Shown here in pieces: positions 1-10,019 of a stretch of 64,000 bases of DNA. The DNA comes from Aedes albopictus. Taxonomy: Eukaryota; Arthropoda; Insecta; Diptera; Culicidae. The notes under the pieces were generated by a model. The model was not told the DNA's origin, did not search any database, and saw only the letters and a program-made list of their open reading frames with translations. The stretch covers positions 93,599,766 to 93,663,765 of the forward strand of contig NC_085138.1 of assembly GCF_035046485.1 (NCBI RefSeq). The letters run 5' to 3'. A program made the position numbers and the translations under genes. Position 1 is the first letter of the stretch. Every line of letters starts with the position of its first letter.

Positions 1-368
1 GAATTTTGGGTCAACATCGTGGAATTTCTGGTTTCCAGTGCTGCTTTCCGCACAAAATTTGTCAACCATGCTGTTACTACAATCGGCGCAGTTTGATGTG
101 TCGCATGATAGGGCTTGGTTCAGTTTTATATATGGCCAATTTCGCCGGTGCTGGTCCGGATTACTAAAATGGCCATAACTACGGAACGCCTTGACCGATC
201 CGGACATTTTTTTTATTAGCAAACAAGGCGATCAAATTCCGGTTCGATTCGTGCTCAAATCTGAAAAATCGGCCAATGGGAAGTACTTAAAAAGTGAATG
301 ACACACAGACATACACGCACACTCATACACAAATACAGACATCATCTCAATTCGTCGAACTGAGTTGA
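1..368. other. Unassigned dispersed-repeat-like DNA
   Basis: No credible gene is visible. The stretch includes a short CA-rich run (cacacag/cacacaa, about 300-345). The phrase around 150-215 (gccataactacggaac, then gatccggacat) resembles the phrase at 3430-3500, just left of the satellite array. This suggests that both belong to a dispersed mosquito repeat family, but that is inference. Confidence 0.35.
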
Positions 369-522
369 GGCGCTGTCCATACACTACGTAGATTCATTTT
401 TGGCCATCTCAGACCCCCCTCCTTCCTAGTAGACTTTTATTCATACAAAGAATTTAAAATTTATATGGAGCGTAGACTTTGGCCAGAACCTCCCGTCCCC
501 CTACGTAGTTTATGGACAGGCC
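369..522. mobile_element. Small TIR element (MITE), about 154 bp
   Basis: Imperfect terminal inverted repeats are seen directly. The left end (369-391) reads GGCGCTGTCCATACACTACG and onward. The right end (501-522), reverse-complemented, reads GGCCTGTCCATAAACTACG and onward. The interior is short and non-coding. A clear target-site duplication was not found. The left part of a related copy lies at about 50122-50190. Confidence 0.6.
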
Positions 523-589
523 GTGATAGTTATATGTGGCGTGACCCTCCAAGCCTTCTATTGAAAATTCTTTTCTTTTTTTTTCTTTT

Positions 590-1240
590 TTTTTCTTTTA
601 GTGAACTTTATTGTATGAGAAAGGCAAAAAGGTAATACGTCGGCCGGGGGACGTCTATAGGAGAGAGCAAAGCGACATAGCAGGGGCATTTGAGGGGGTC
701 CCAGGGAGTTTCAGGGATTATCAGAAGTTTGTAGATGAATTTCATGATGTATCAGGGGTGTTTCAGGGACTCTTAGGGGGTAACAAGGTTTCCAGGGGAG
801 TTCCGGAGGGTCTCAGAGGCGTTTCAGGGTTCAGGGTTTCAGGAGGTACCCGGCGGTCTCAAAGGTGCTTCCGAGAGTTCCAGGGGGTCACATTAGCGTG
901 CCAGAGGAGCTCAGGGACATTTATGAGGATCTCAGGAGCGTTTCAGGGGATCCAGGATGTTTGAGGGGATTTCCGGAGGTCAAGGAGAGCCAGTGATGTT
1001 TCAAGGGGCCAGGAAGTTCCAGAGGAACTCCAGGAGAATTCCAGGAGGTATCTGGGGCGTACTAGGGGGTCTCTGGGCATTTGAAAAGGTCCGGTGTGTT
1101 CCAAGGACGTTTTAGGGGACATCTCAGTAGAGTTTTCCGGGGACTTCAGGGGTACGTATCGAAGGCGTTTCAGGGGGTCTCAAAGGCGTTCTAGGACAAG
1201 ATATTTCGTGTAAATAGCTCAAACTTTCTAGAGCATCGTT
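590..1240. repeat. Quasi-periodic G-rich degenerate repeat tract
   Basis: The plus strand is built from short, loosely spaced variants of tttcaggg, ggggtctcag and ttccaggagg, roughly every 10-15 bases, with no exact unit. Open frames in it (for example 611-964) are by-products of the composition. The same kind of tract recurs at 2360-2800, and in complement at 2930-3115, 29990-30540 and 42690-43360. It is probably old, decayed simple-sequence DNA. Confidence 0.55.
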
Positions 1241-1488
1241 TAAAAGAACTGCTCGACGGGTATGGCTGAAAATGCATCCTGGTGGTTGATCAGTCATTGT
1301 CAACATCGGGATGCAATTCCAGTCAAACGTTGAACGGTTTTTTAACCTTCTTTGGGCATTAGAAAAAAGTTACAATAATGCATTGGGGTCATTATACTCT
1401 TATAGAATGACGATTTTTGTACCAATTCAATTGACCAATGTCTTATTTGAAAGATAATTTCGTCAAGAATGCGTTGATATGTTGGAAC

Positions 1489-1716
1489 CACTGGCGTAGC
1501 CACGGGGGGGGTTTTAGGGTTAAAACCCCCCCCCAGAGCCAAAATTTTTGGAACAAATTTTCAGTATAAAGCGCTTTACGACGAAAAAATTTTTCGCTAT
1601 TTTAAACTACGAATGCAATTTCTCATTTCTGTTTACAAAATGTAAGCGGCAAATCAAAAAAGGTATCATTGACCATTGAAAACCCCTCCCAGAGACAATT
1701 TCTGGCTACGCCACTG
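1489..1716. mobile_element. hAT-type MITE, 228 bp, with perfect 8-bp TSD
   Basis: The 8-bp direct repeat GTTGGAAC flanks the element at 1481-1488 and 1717-1724. The ends are CACTGGCGTAGCCA (1489-1502) and TGGCTACGCCACTG (1703-1716); reverse-complemented, the right end reads CAGTGGCGTAGCCA. Subterminal G-rich and C-rich runs (1504-1511, 1526-1534) can also pair. An 8-bp TSD with CA(G/C)TGG ends is the pattern of the hAT superfamily. No transposase is present, so it is non-autonomous. Confidence 0.8.
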
Positions 1717-1819
1717 GTTGGAACAGTGGTTCCGGGAACATTGGCCACCGGGAATCTGCTACACAGGGCACCATGTCGGACATGTGGGACAGCATTACAT
1801 TTTGCCAGTAGTTGTGGAC

Positions 1820-2112
1820 TATCTCGCGTTCTGGGCCACTTAGAAAGAAACTGTCTTCGGTCATCTTACTCAGAACAGTAAAAGCTTTCAATTTAGTTCG
1901 AGAATCACTCACTACGTGGCGCTAGTGTTCTTATAAGCTTCTAGTTCAGTCTTAACGTCATATATCTCGCGTTCTGGACCACTTAGAAGGATACTGTCTT
2001 CGGCAAAGTTACTCAGAAGACTAAGATCTTTCACATAGAAAACAATTTAGTTCAAAAATCACTCACTATGTGGCACTAGTGTTCTTATGAGCTTCTTGTT
2101 TAGTCTTAACGT
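1820..2112. repeat. Imperfect tandem duplication, unit about 143-150 bp
   Basis: Unit 1 starts at about 1820 and unit 2 at about 1963, both with tatctcgcgttctgg(g/a)ccac. Both continue with matching blocks: ctgtcttcgg, cactcacta(c/t)gtggc(g/a)c, tagtgttcttat(a/g)agctt and cagtcttaacgtc. Differences are point changes plus a few small indels, so this is an old duplication. No coding content is seen. Confidence 0.7.
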
Positions 2113-2359
2113 CGTAAATGGGGATTTTTTTATTACCGTACGGGTTTGGGCCGAAGGGTCTTAAATTTTCATAAAACATTTTCCACAGGCAGGGTATGAA
2201 CAAAACAAAATTGGTAAAAATTCAGGGTCGCCTATTTTCCCGGAAAACTCAGGTGGTTTTTTTTTGTTTTCCCCTGACACTACTTACTTTGAAAAATCAT
2301 AACTAGTAGAAAGTAGAATTTTTCCACAAAATTGCTATAAAGTTGAAGCTGTGTACCCC
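2113..2359. other. Unassigned non-coding stretch
   Basis: AT-rich DNA with one GC-rich island near 2140-2160 (tacgggtttgggccgaaggg). A similar phrase in the opposite orientation occurs near 55276-55300. No open frame or element end was recognised. Confidence 0.3.
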
Positions 2360-3115
2360 AAATACCTTGTCCTTCAGGGGGTCTTGGGAGGTGCTAGAGA
2401 GTTTTAAGGCGTTTAGGGGGTCTCGGGGACGTTTCATGGATTACAAGAGGACTTCAAAGGGTGGTAACAGGGCGTTTCTGGGGATTCAGATGGTACCCGG
2501 ATGTCTATGGGGAGTTTTAGTAGATCTCAGAGGATTTAATGGGTCTACACTACAAGGAGTTTCAGGGCGTTCAGTAGCGTTCCAGGTGGTCTCCCGAGGT
2601 TGCAAAGGAGTCCCAGAAGCGTTTCAGAGGGTTCCAGGGGTATTTTCAGGGAGTACCAATAGGTCTCTGGGGAATTCGGAGCCTCATGTAACTTCAGAGG
2701 ACTCCATGGAGTCTCAGGTGCGCTTTAAGGGGACTCAGGAGGTTCCAGAAGAGTTCTCAAAAGGGTTTCAGGTACGGTCCACAAGCACCCTGAATATCTC
2801 TGGAATGCTCCTTACACTTTGCAGCCGGATAATTTCGCCACTTCTGCCGCAAACTCGCTGGCCTGGAATATGTTTGTTATGCTCGGTTTCGTCGCTGGGG
2901 TCATAATGACCCCTCCAGCTCCAAAGCGTTAAACCACGTGAAACGCCTCGGTAAGGAAATCCTTCTGAAATAAATCCTAAACCTCTTCTGAAGTCTCTAG
3001 GAATCCCCTCTTAAGGGCACCTTGGACTTTCTGAAGCCCTGAAACCCCCTGAAGCCTCCTTCTATTAAGCTCCTTGAAACCCCAGGAAACCCCTTTTGGC
3101 CTCACTTGAAATCTA
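2360..3115. repeat. Quasi-periodic G-rich, then C-rich, degenerate repeat tracts
   Basis: About 2360-2800 is of the tttcaggg/ggggtctcagg type. About 2930-3115 is its complement type (cctgaaaccccctgaagcc). They are separated by a short block containing gggtcataatgacccc (2888-2903), a small palindrome that also occurs as ggatcataatgacccc at 6582-6597. The 187-aa open frame at 2343-2906 follows the repeat composition and is not a convincing gene. Confidence 0.5.
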
Positions 3116-3389
3116 TAGGAGATAAACCCCATGACTAAAATCGAATTCGTTCATTTAGAGTGCTGACTTAATATATGCACAAGACTCTCTCTTTCTGTAT
3201 GCCCTGTTTTAATTGGTTCTTTTTTAATTTATGCACCCCTAGGACATGACTAAAAAAAAGAGGTTCGAGTGTATTTGGAAAAAGAATTTCGAGACCCTAC
3301 AAGCATCATTTCTTTCCAGAAGTAATTTATGAAACTGCTCAACAAAAAAGTTTTGTACTATTAAAAAAAATAAAGAAAGACAAATGAAC

Positions 3390-4104
3390 AGAAGTTTGCG
3401 ACGCGGGATCTGGTCCCATTGTTTCCTATTGAAAATGGTTCGGATCGGTTTAGCCGTTCCGGAGTTATGGCCATTTAGGTGTTCCGGACCAGTACCCTTG
3501 GAAGGGGCCATACATAAACATGTAAGAAACACATGCATGCAACACGTCAAACTACGGTATTTTCGATTACCTGATAAACAGTTAGCAAGAAAACAGTCTC
3601 AGACCATATCTGAACCGTTAGTGTTCCGGAATCGGTTCCGGGTGTCCCGCTGGAAGTGACCAAATATAAAAGTGAACCATATCCATGCATGCGACATATC
3701 AAATGCGGATTTTTTGATAACCTAATGAAAGCTGGCAAGAAAATAGTCTCAGACCATATCTGAACCGGTAGTGTTCCGGAATCGGTTCCGGATGTCTCGC
3801 TGGAAGTGGCAAAATATAAAAATAATCCAAAACTATGCATGCGACACTTCAAATCGCGGCAATTTTGATAACCTGATGAACAGTTAGCAAGAAAACAGTC
3901 TCAGACCATATCTGAACCGGTAGTGTTCCGGAACCGCTTCTGGATGTCCCACCGGGAGTAACCAGATATAAAAGTGAATCAAATATATGCATGCGATACA
4001 TAAAATTGCGACAATTTTGATAACCTGATGAACAGTTAGCAATAAAACAGTCTCAAACCATATCTGAACCGGTTCCGGATGCCCCACCGGAAGTGGTCAA
4101 ATAT
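3390..4104. repeat. ~150-bp tandem satellite, left part
   Basis: Direct repeats with a period near 150 bp. The block gtgttccgga recurs at 3621, 3771 and 3923. Each unit also carries ccatgcatgcgacatatcaaa-like, gataacctgatgaacagttagcaag-like and agtctcagaccatatctgaaccgg-like blocks. Units are 80-90% alike by eye. The array is interrupted at 4104 by a transposon and resumes at 5184 in the same register. Confidence 0.8.
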
Positions 4105-5183
4105 GGGTTACGTACAAAAGGCTGAAACACGAAAGGCTGAAATAACAAAAGGCTGAATTACGAAAGGCTGAATCACAAAAGGCTGAAAATGTCAAAAGGC
4201 TGAAATAACATAAGGCTGAAATAATGATTCGACTAGTTTTGAAACGGCGAGCCTAAAGGCAGTCATACGAGCCTAAAGGCAACACTAACATCACAGACAA
4301 ACAGACATAACACTCTAATTATTCATATCGTACAGTGATATAATGATCTTTATAAAAATTTGCTAGTTGGCCGACCCCTCAGCCCTGACACTTGCATTGG
4401 TTTTGCTTGAGTTTTACATTTGACGCACATTACCTCTCATTGGTTGATGGTTCATTGGACGAACATGCTTCCGTTACTATGTTCGAAATCGGAAAGCGTT
4501 AGGACTGTTTTTCCGCGCTAAAGTATGCATTATTGATCGCCTACATAACTATGACAGTATTTCTCCAAAGAATAGCATATATTTAAAAGAAGGAAAAATC
4601 TCTGATCACATTGTTGGCAGCTGTAATGGCAATAAATCTCCATAACAGCATGACTCGAAAGAATAGCTCATGCTCAAAGAAGGAAAAATCTCCAATTGAA
4701 ATACCATCAGTCATTTTTTGTGTTAGTTGGTATGCACTCTTCACTAAGCACATTCTATGACGAGGACTCATATATGTAGCCGATCTGGTTAGCGAACGAG
4801 TAGTCATGCTGAGGGTGATGGGTTCGATTCTCCCTCGGGCCAGAAACTTTTGGTAATGGAAAATTCCTTGACAACCGCGGGCATAAAGTATCTTCCTGTC
4901 TGTCACACGATATATGTACCAATGCAAAGTGGTCATTGGCAGAGAAGGCTCTCAATTAATAACTGTTGAAATGCGTATATAAGCTGAAAGCAGGCTTTGT
5001 CTCAGTTGGGACGTTACGCCAGAAAAAAAAGAAGAAGTACTATAACTCATTTCCTGCATTTTTGCAATTTCAGCCTTTTATGCATTCAGCCTTTTGAAAT
5101 TCAGCCTTATGTTACTTTCAGCCTTTCGTGTTCAGCCTTTTGTGCATTCAGCCTTTTGAAATTCAGCCTTTTGTTAGCATTCC
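4105..5183. mobile_element. Non-autonomous TIR element with AAAGGCTGAA subterminal arrays
   Basis: A perfect 8-bp TSD, TCAAATAT, lies at 4097-4104 and 5184-5191; removing the insert restores the satellite unit exactly. The left end (4112-4225) holds about seven direct copies of aaaggctgaa spaced 4-6 bp apart. The right end (about 5068-5175) holds about eight copies of the complement ttcagccttt, so the ends fold back on each other. The outermost bases pair only partly (gggttacgtacaaaagg against ggaatgctaacaaaagg). The 8-bp TSD fits hAT or P superfamilies. The interior holds a SINE and no transposase. Confidence 0.75.
4777..5036 (+). mobile_element. tRNA-derived SINE (Feilai-like), copy 1
   Basis: The sequence aligns by eye with the better-preserved copy at 9291-9574. 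It has a tRNA-like head with a B-box-like gggttcgattctccc (about 4822-4836), then the family body (ttccttgac, ggtcattggcagagaagg, ctctcaattaataactg, gctttgtctcagttgggacgttacgcc) and an A-rich tail. It sits inside the AAAGGCTGAA element, so it inserted after that element formed. Its own TSD is not clear. Confidence 0.75.
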
Positions 5184-6290
5184 TCAAATATAAAGGTGAA
5201 CCAAAACCATGCATGCGACATATCAAAGCGTTCCCTCTTTCAAAATAAATAATAATAATAATAATAATGACATATCAAAGCGCGTTTTTTTGATGATCTA
5301 ATGAAATCTGGCAAGAAAATAGTATCATATCTGAATCGGTAGTGCTTCGGAACCGGTTCCGGGTGTCCCGTCGGAAGTGGTCGTATATATACATAAGTGA
5401 ACAAAACTTATGCATGCGGCACATCAAATCACGGCTTCTCCGACAACTTGATGACCGCTTATCAAGGAAGAAGGCTAAGACCACATTAGGGACTGCTAGT
5501 ATTGCCGAAATTAATTCCGGGTTTCCCTCCAAAAGAGACTAATTATAAATTTGAACTAAACCCATGCATGCGACAAGACGCGGCTTTTTTGATAACCTAA
5601 TAAACGTAAGCAAGCAAATAGGCTCAGACTATTTAAGAGACTACCGGTAGTGATCCGCAACTGGTTCCGGGCCGGCAGTGAAACTAAACCCATGCATGCG
5701 ATACCTCAAATCATGGCTTTTTAGGTAACATGGGTAACAGTTGCGTGAAAATAGACGCAAGCCATATCAGTGTGATACGGAACGGATTCCGGGTATCCCG
5801 CCAGAAATGGTCAAATGTAAAAGAGAACCAATGCATGCGACATACCAATGACTTATTCAGTAACATGATAAATGGTTAGCCAGTAAATAATCTCAGATAA
5901 TATTTTGAAGAACCGGTAGTGTTCCAAAACTGGTGACGAGACGAGTAACCCGCCGGAAGTGATAAAATATAGAAGGGAACCAAACCATAGCGGTGTTTTT
6001 GATAATCTGATGAACGATCAACAAGAAAATAGTCTCCGGCCACATCTAAAACTAGTACTTAATAGTATATCGGAATCGGTTGCGGTTGCCGAACAGTTAG
6101 CAAGAAAATAGTATCAGATCACATTAGCATTCGGCTTTTTAGGTAACCCGATGAACAGTTGACCATATTTGAGACAACCGGAATCGGTTCCAAATGTCCC
6201 GCCGGAAGTGGTCAAACGTAAAATTGAACAAAACCCATGCAAGCTGCATATCAAGTAGCGGAATTATAAAAGTGAACAAAATAAACGTTG
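5184..6290. repeat. ~150-bp tandem satellite, right part
   Basis: This continues the array at 3390-4104 in the same orientation, with catgcatgcgacat blocks at about 5209, 5411, 5563, 5692 and 5833 and ccggttccgg blocks between them. Units become more decayed and irregular toward 6290, as expected at the edge of a satellite array. A (taa)n run sits at about 5246-5268. Confidence 0.75.
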
Positions 6291-6607
6291 GGTAAGATTA
6301 TAAATGAAGAAATGTGCAAAAACTTCGTATACGCAAGAGAACAAAATTGTGACCAAAGCGATCCCATTAAAAATTATTATTTGATCGCATCAACACTGAT
6401 TAAAGTTTTTTCAATCTTCAATCTTCTTTTGCTTCTAAAATAACTGCTCATTACGATTGAAATTTGAATGGGAAATTTCCATTTTCTGCATATTTTTTTC
6501 GTAAGGAGGTCAAATTTTACATGAATTGCATTGTGCTAATGCATTAGCTGCCGCTCACCCGCTGCCGTAGTGCATGGAATGGGATCATAATGACCCCAAT
6601 GCACGAC
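6291..6607. other. Unassigned AT-rich spacer
   Basis: No open frame, RNA or element end was recognised, apart from the short palindromic block ggatcataatgacccc at 6582-6597. Confidence 0.3.
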
Positions 6608-6609
6608 TA

Positions 6610-7014
6610 CACTCTTAAAAAAAATAGGAATTTATGCGTGACGTAAACCATCAACGTACGTAAACATTTCATGACTGAATGGCAAATTTGACTCAATTTT
6701 TCATCCATCATGTAAGTTCGATTTGGTTGCACAAGATGTCAACAAACCTATCTGACCAGATAGGTAGAAACAGTTTTACATTAATCATTTGTCTCACAAC
6801 TCGGTGAGAGATATAGTACGTGCCTCTCAATTAGTGAACAAGAGTTCGAATCCAGTCCATTATTTTACTTACATATGTTTTATCTCTCGCTTCGGCTCTA
6901 GCGATTGCTAGCTCGACTTTATTTGTGATAGAAGACGTAAATTTGTGTCTAACGGGTCGCTCCTTTTATGTGCATCCAAGTGAACTTAAATTTACACGAT
7001 TTTTTCTAAGAGTG
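6610..7014. mobile_element. TA-flanked MITE, about 405 bp
   Basis: The ends are CACTCTTAAAAAAAAT (from 6610) and ATTTTTTCTAAGAGTG (to 7014), flanked by TA at 6608-6609 and 7015-7016. A TA duplication points to the Tc1/mariner superfamily. The interior contains a tRNA-like stretch at about 6795-6865 (ctcggtgagag, then gagttcgaatccagt, a B-box match). It may therefore carry a tRNA-related fragment, although no full cloverleaf was built. Confidence 0.65.
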
Positions 7015-7016
7015 TA

Positions 7017-8560
7017 GGGTTATTGTGGTCAAGCAGTCAACTGAGAGGTCTGATATTGTTTAGCTCTGTTTTGCTGTTGAACATAACATTGGATTATGTA
7101 CCATCAATAAGTTTCCCAAATTGATGATGCCTTGGTCAAAATGTTGCTTTTCTATATGAAGTGTTCTCAGGATTCAGGAACATTTTGGCTAACGTCGATG
7201 GAACATGAGAACATATTCGACGAGATAGGCACTATCACCACTAGGTGGATCAATCTGGGTTTTAGTGTTATGGCCAGCAAACTTAGCAACAAACTTAGAG
7301 GAAAATGTGCCGTGGATCCGCTATTGGAGCCATTTCGCCCCAAATCCCTAATACCTAGGTACGCCGCTTCCCTCTTATCGGTCTTTTGCGGTGAAAGATC
7401 CGCGAGCAAAGAACTAACCAATCGATCCACCCTGCCATTTTCTTACCCACCCTAAGTTAGCCAGGCCTCGGCATAAGTATAAAATGCAAATGGATGGAGC
7501 TTACAGCAGCCAGCCAGGTCCAGGATTTTTCCGCACTTACGCTCACTCTAACGGCTCTGGGCTGCGGGCTGCAGACGGCGCATTGCATTGGTGTTGCTCT
7601 GTGCTGTGGGAAAGCCTTCCGGGTGAGCAAAAATGGAAATTAATTGAATTAGTGTTCGGATGTGCAGCAGCATGCAGCGAAGAATAAATTTGTTTCATTG
7701 GGAAACGGAGAATCATGGTTCCGTGCCTGCAGGTCTAGGAAGTAGAACGCCGTCCATGCGCCACCTTCCTTCAGGTCTCTCACGTTGCAACGTTGCGTTG
7801 TTTGATGTGCAAAATGGCTGCCTTGGGAAGATAAATGACAGCTCCTGCTAGGTGGTTTATGGGCGGCATCGCACCACCGGTTTCTCCGGTGAACTGTTGG
7901 GGGATGGTTGATGAGGTGTGGCCAGGCAGGGGCAGCTGCTGGGTCGTTTAATTGATGGCTGAATTGGCAATCATGGCTGTTAGGTGGCTGTGCTTGACTG
8001 TGTCCATTTGTGAGCAGCGATGAAGGTAATGGATATGACGTGGGAAAGGTATCGATTCTTGATAATTGAAGTGGTAGGGTAATATGGCCCATATTATACG
8101 GGTATAGATTCTGTTGCCAATGCCAGAAAGGTCAAGTACGATTATAATCAGATGGCCATGATAACTATGATCATACTTGAATATCGTTAATAAAGCTAGA
8201 GAGAATCTACGAAGAAGCTTCCAAATGTTATAAGAATGTTGTATAAAGGATCATGTATAAAATTCGACTAGCGGATTCACTAAACAGCGTAAACTGCACT
8301 AACACTTTTGGAACTTTTAGTAGAAAATTTATACTTGAATCACTAGTTAAACATTAAAAACACTTCACTATTCACTTTTGCAAAAAGAAAAACTTAAAGT
8401 GACTTTTGAATAAAAACTAAAAAAGGACGAGCAAATTCCTTTTAATTCCACTACTTTGCTTATCTTCGGAGAGATAGGCCTATTTTGTCTGCGACTTACA
8501 AACTTCTTCAGAGTCGAGCACTCCAAAACAGCCCAACGAATGCTGGCTAAACTTCTGTGT
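7017..8560. other. Unassigned island of mixed composition
   Basis: This stretch is less AT-rich than its surroundings and lacks the quasi-periodic motifs. Short open frames exist (107 aa at 7132-7455 plus, 147 aa at 7649-8092 minus), but none matches a family I recognise and none shows convincing splice or start context. It could be unique host DNA, a decayed element or a regulatory region. 8100-8560 is AT-rich and featureless. Confidence 0.3.
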
Positions 8561-9209
8561 GTTACTGTAAATCCAATAGTATTACAAAATTAATACTGGA
8601 TGGAACCAAAATTCATCTTAGATATACCATACAAAGTTTCGATTGATGATCGGAGCATATGGGAATCAGGAGGACCAACGGTTCGACCAGGATCTATTGT
8701 ATTCTATATGGATGGATCGAAAGTTAGTGATAGAACTGGGGCTGGAGTATATGAACCGAATGGACAAATGGCCAACGGTGTTTCAAGCTGAAATTCAAGC
8801 AATCTTGGAATGCGCTACCATCTGTCTTAAAAGAAAATATAGACATGCGAAAATATATATCTTTTCAGACAGTCAGGCAGCATTAAAGGCAGTCTGCACA
8901 TTTGAATGTTTTTCTAAGCTAGTATGGGAGTGTATTCCACTACTGAAATAACTGGCTGGAAAGAATACTGTAAAGTTATTCTGGGTACCAGATCATTGTG
9001 GAATTGCAGGCAATGAAATTGCGGACCAGCTAGCTAGGAAGGGATCTCTGGGTGCCTTGTATGAACCGGAACCCTTCTGTGGAATATCATCAAGTGCTCT
9101 ATCGATGGAGCTCAAAAATTGGAAAAAACAGAGCAAACTGGCATACTGCACCTGGAATACCCCAGTCTAAGAGATTCATCGTGCCAAGCGTGAAAAACAC
9201 GAACACACT

Positions 9210-9268
9210 CAGACACGAATGCCACATAAGTGGTAAAGTGTCTTTAATAAATATTAATAATAATAATA
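9210..9268 (+). mobile_element. Short 3'-end insertion of a LINE with (TAA)n tail
   Basis: A 59-bp insert is bounded by an 11-bp direct repeat, ACGAACACACT, at 9199-9209 and 9269-9279. It ends in a TAA-rich run (taataaatattaataataata). A heavily 5'-truncated retrotransposon copy with a TAA-type tail explains it best. It sits inside the older RNase H remnant. The donor family cannot be named from 59 bp. Confidence 0.65.
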
Positions 9269-9290
9269 ACGAACACACTACTGAAACTTA

Positions 9291-9574
9291 TGGGCCCATA
9301 TAGCCGAGGCGGTAAACGCACGGGTATTCAGCATGACCATGCTGAGGGTGACGGGTTCGATTCCCGGTCGGTCCGGGATCTTTTCGTAAAGGAAATTTCC
9401 TTGACTTCCTTGGGCATAGAGTATCTTCGTGCCTGCCACACGATATACGCATGCAAAATGGTCATTGGCAGAGGAAGCTCTCAGTTAATAACTGTGGAAG
9501 TGCTCATAGAACACTAAGCTGAGAAGCAGGCTTTGTCCCAATGAGGACGTTACGCCAAGAAGAGAGAGAGAGAG
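9291..9574 (+). mobile_element. tRNA-derived SINE (Feilai-like), complete copy
   Basis: A perfect 14-bp TSD, ACTACTGAAACTTA, lies at 9277-9290 and 9575-9588. The head is tRNA-like, with an A-box-like tagccgaggcggtaaacg (about 9300) and a B box ggttcgattccc (about 9354). The body carries the family blocks seen in the other copies, and the tail is (ga)n. These features fit a pol III-transcribed SINE mobilised by LINE machinery, and the sequence fits Feilai of Aedes aegypti. It interrupts the decayed LINE described around it. Confidence 0.85.
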
Positions 9575-10019
9575 ACTACTGAAACTTAGTAAACGCGAAC
9601 TAAGTATGTACACAAGATTGCTAACCGGGCACTGCCCATCTCAACAATTTTCATTGAAGTTCAAGAAGATTCAACCAGAAGACTGCCGGTTCTGTGGTTT
9701 CAATTCTAAAACCTCGGAACATCTGCTTTGTGAGTATAGTTTCTCTTTTGGTGGATCTATCATGCTTCCCCGAGATATCTGATGGAATATAAATCCCATG
9801 AAGCTAGTGGCTTTCATTTTGGAAGCTATTCCAGATTAGGGTAAAATGCAGGCCTAAAAAAATAATAAAAATAAATTAAAAAATTTGAAAAAATAAAAAA
9901 ATTAATAAATATTAATAAAAATAAATCGCTAGTTCTCAATAATAGTGAATACTTATACTAATGTACTGCATAAAGCAAATGGGTCTTACCACAATAGAGG
10001 AATTAATGGTCTGAATTAA

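Larger units (their letters stand above)
8590..9840 (+). pseudogene. 3' remnant of a non-LTR retrotransposon (RNase H and zinc knuckle)
   Basis: Frames along this stretch encode the C-terminal part of an I/LOA-superclade ORF2. RNase H motifs are visible: YMDGSK (about 8708), QAEIQAIL (about 8790), FSDSQAAL (about 8860) and WVPDHCGIAGNEIAD (about 8983-9027), which supply the usual D, E, D and D residues. After two insertions the frame resumes at about 9590 with LLTGHCP and a CRFC...HLLC knuckle (about 9685-9735). It is dead: a frameshift lies near 8770, stops occur at 8951 and about 9170, and there is no upstream RT or endonuclease. It ends in A-rich DNA near 9855. Confidence 0.8.

Noticed and set aside
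2343..2906. 187-aa frame as a host gene
   Set aside because: Its residues mirror the tttcaggg repeat composition; no splice sites, domain or start context.
3390..6290. CRISPR-like or regularly spaced array
   Set aside because: Units of ~150 bp repeat along their whole length with no unique spacers; this is a satellite in eukaryotic DNA.
9300..9370. True tRNA gene
   Set aside because: The A and B boxes belong to a SINE head: the body, (ga)n tail and 14-bp TSD identify a retroposon, and four other copies share it.
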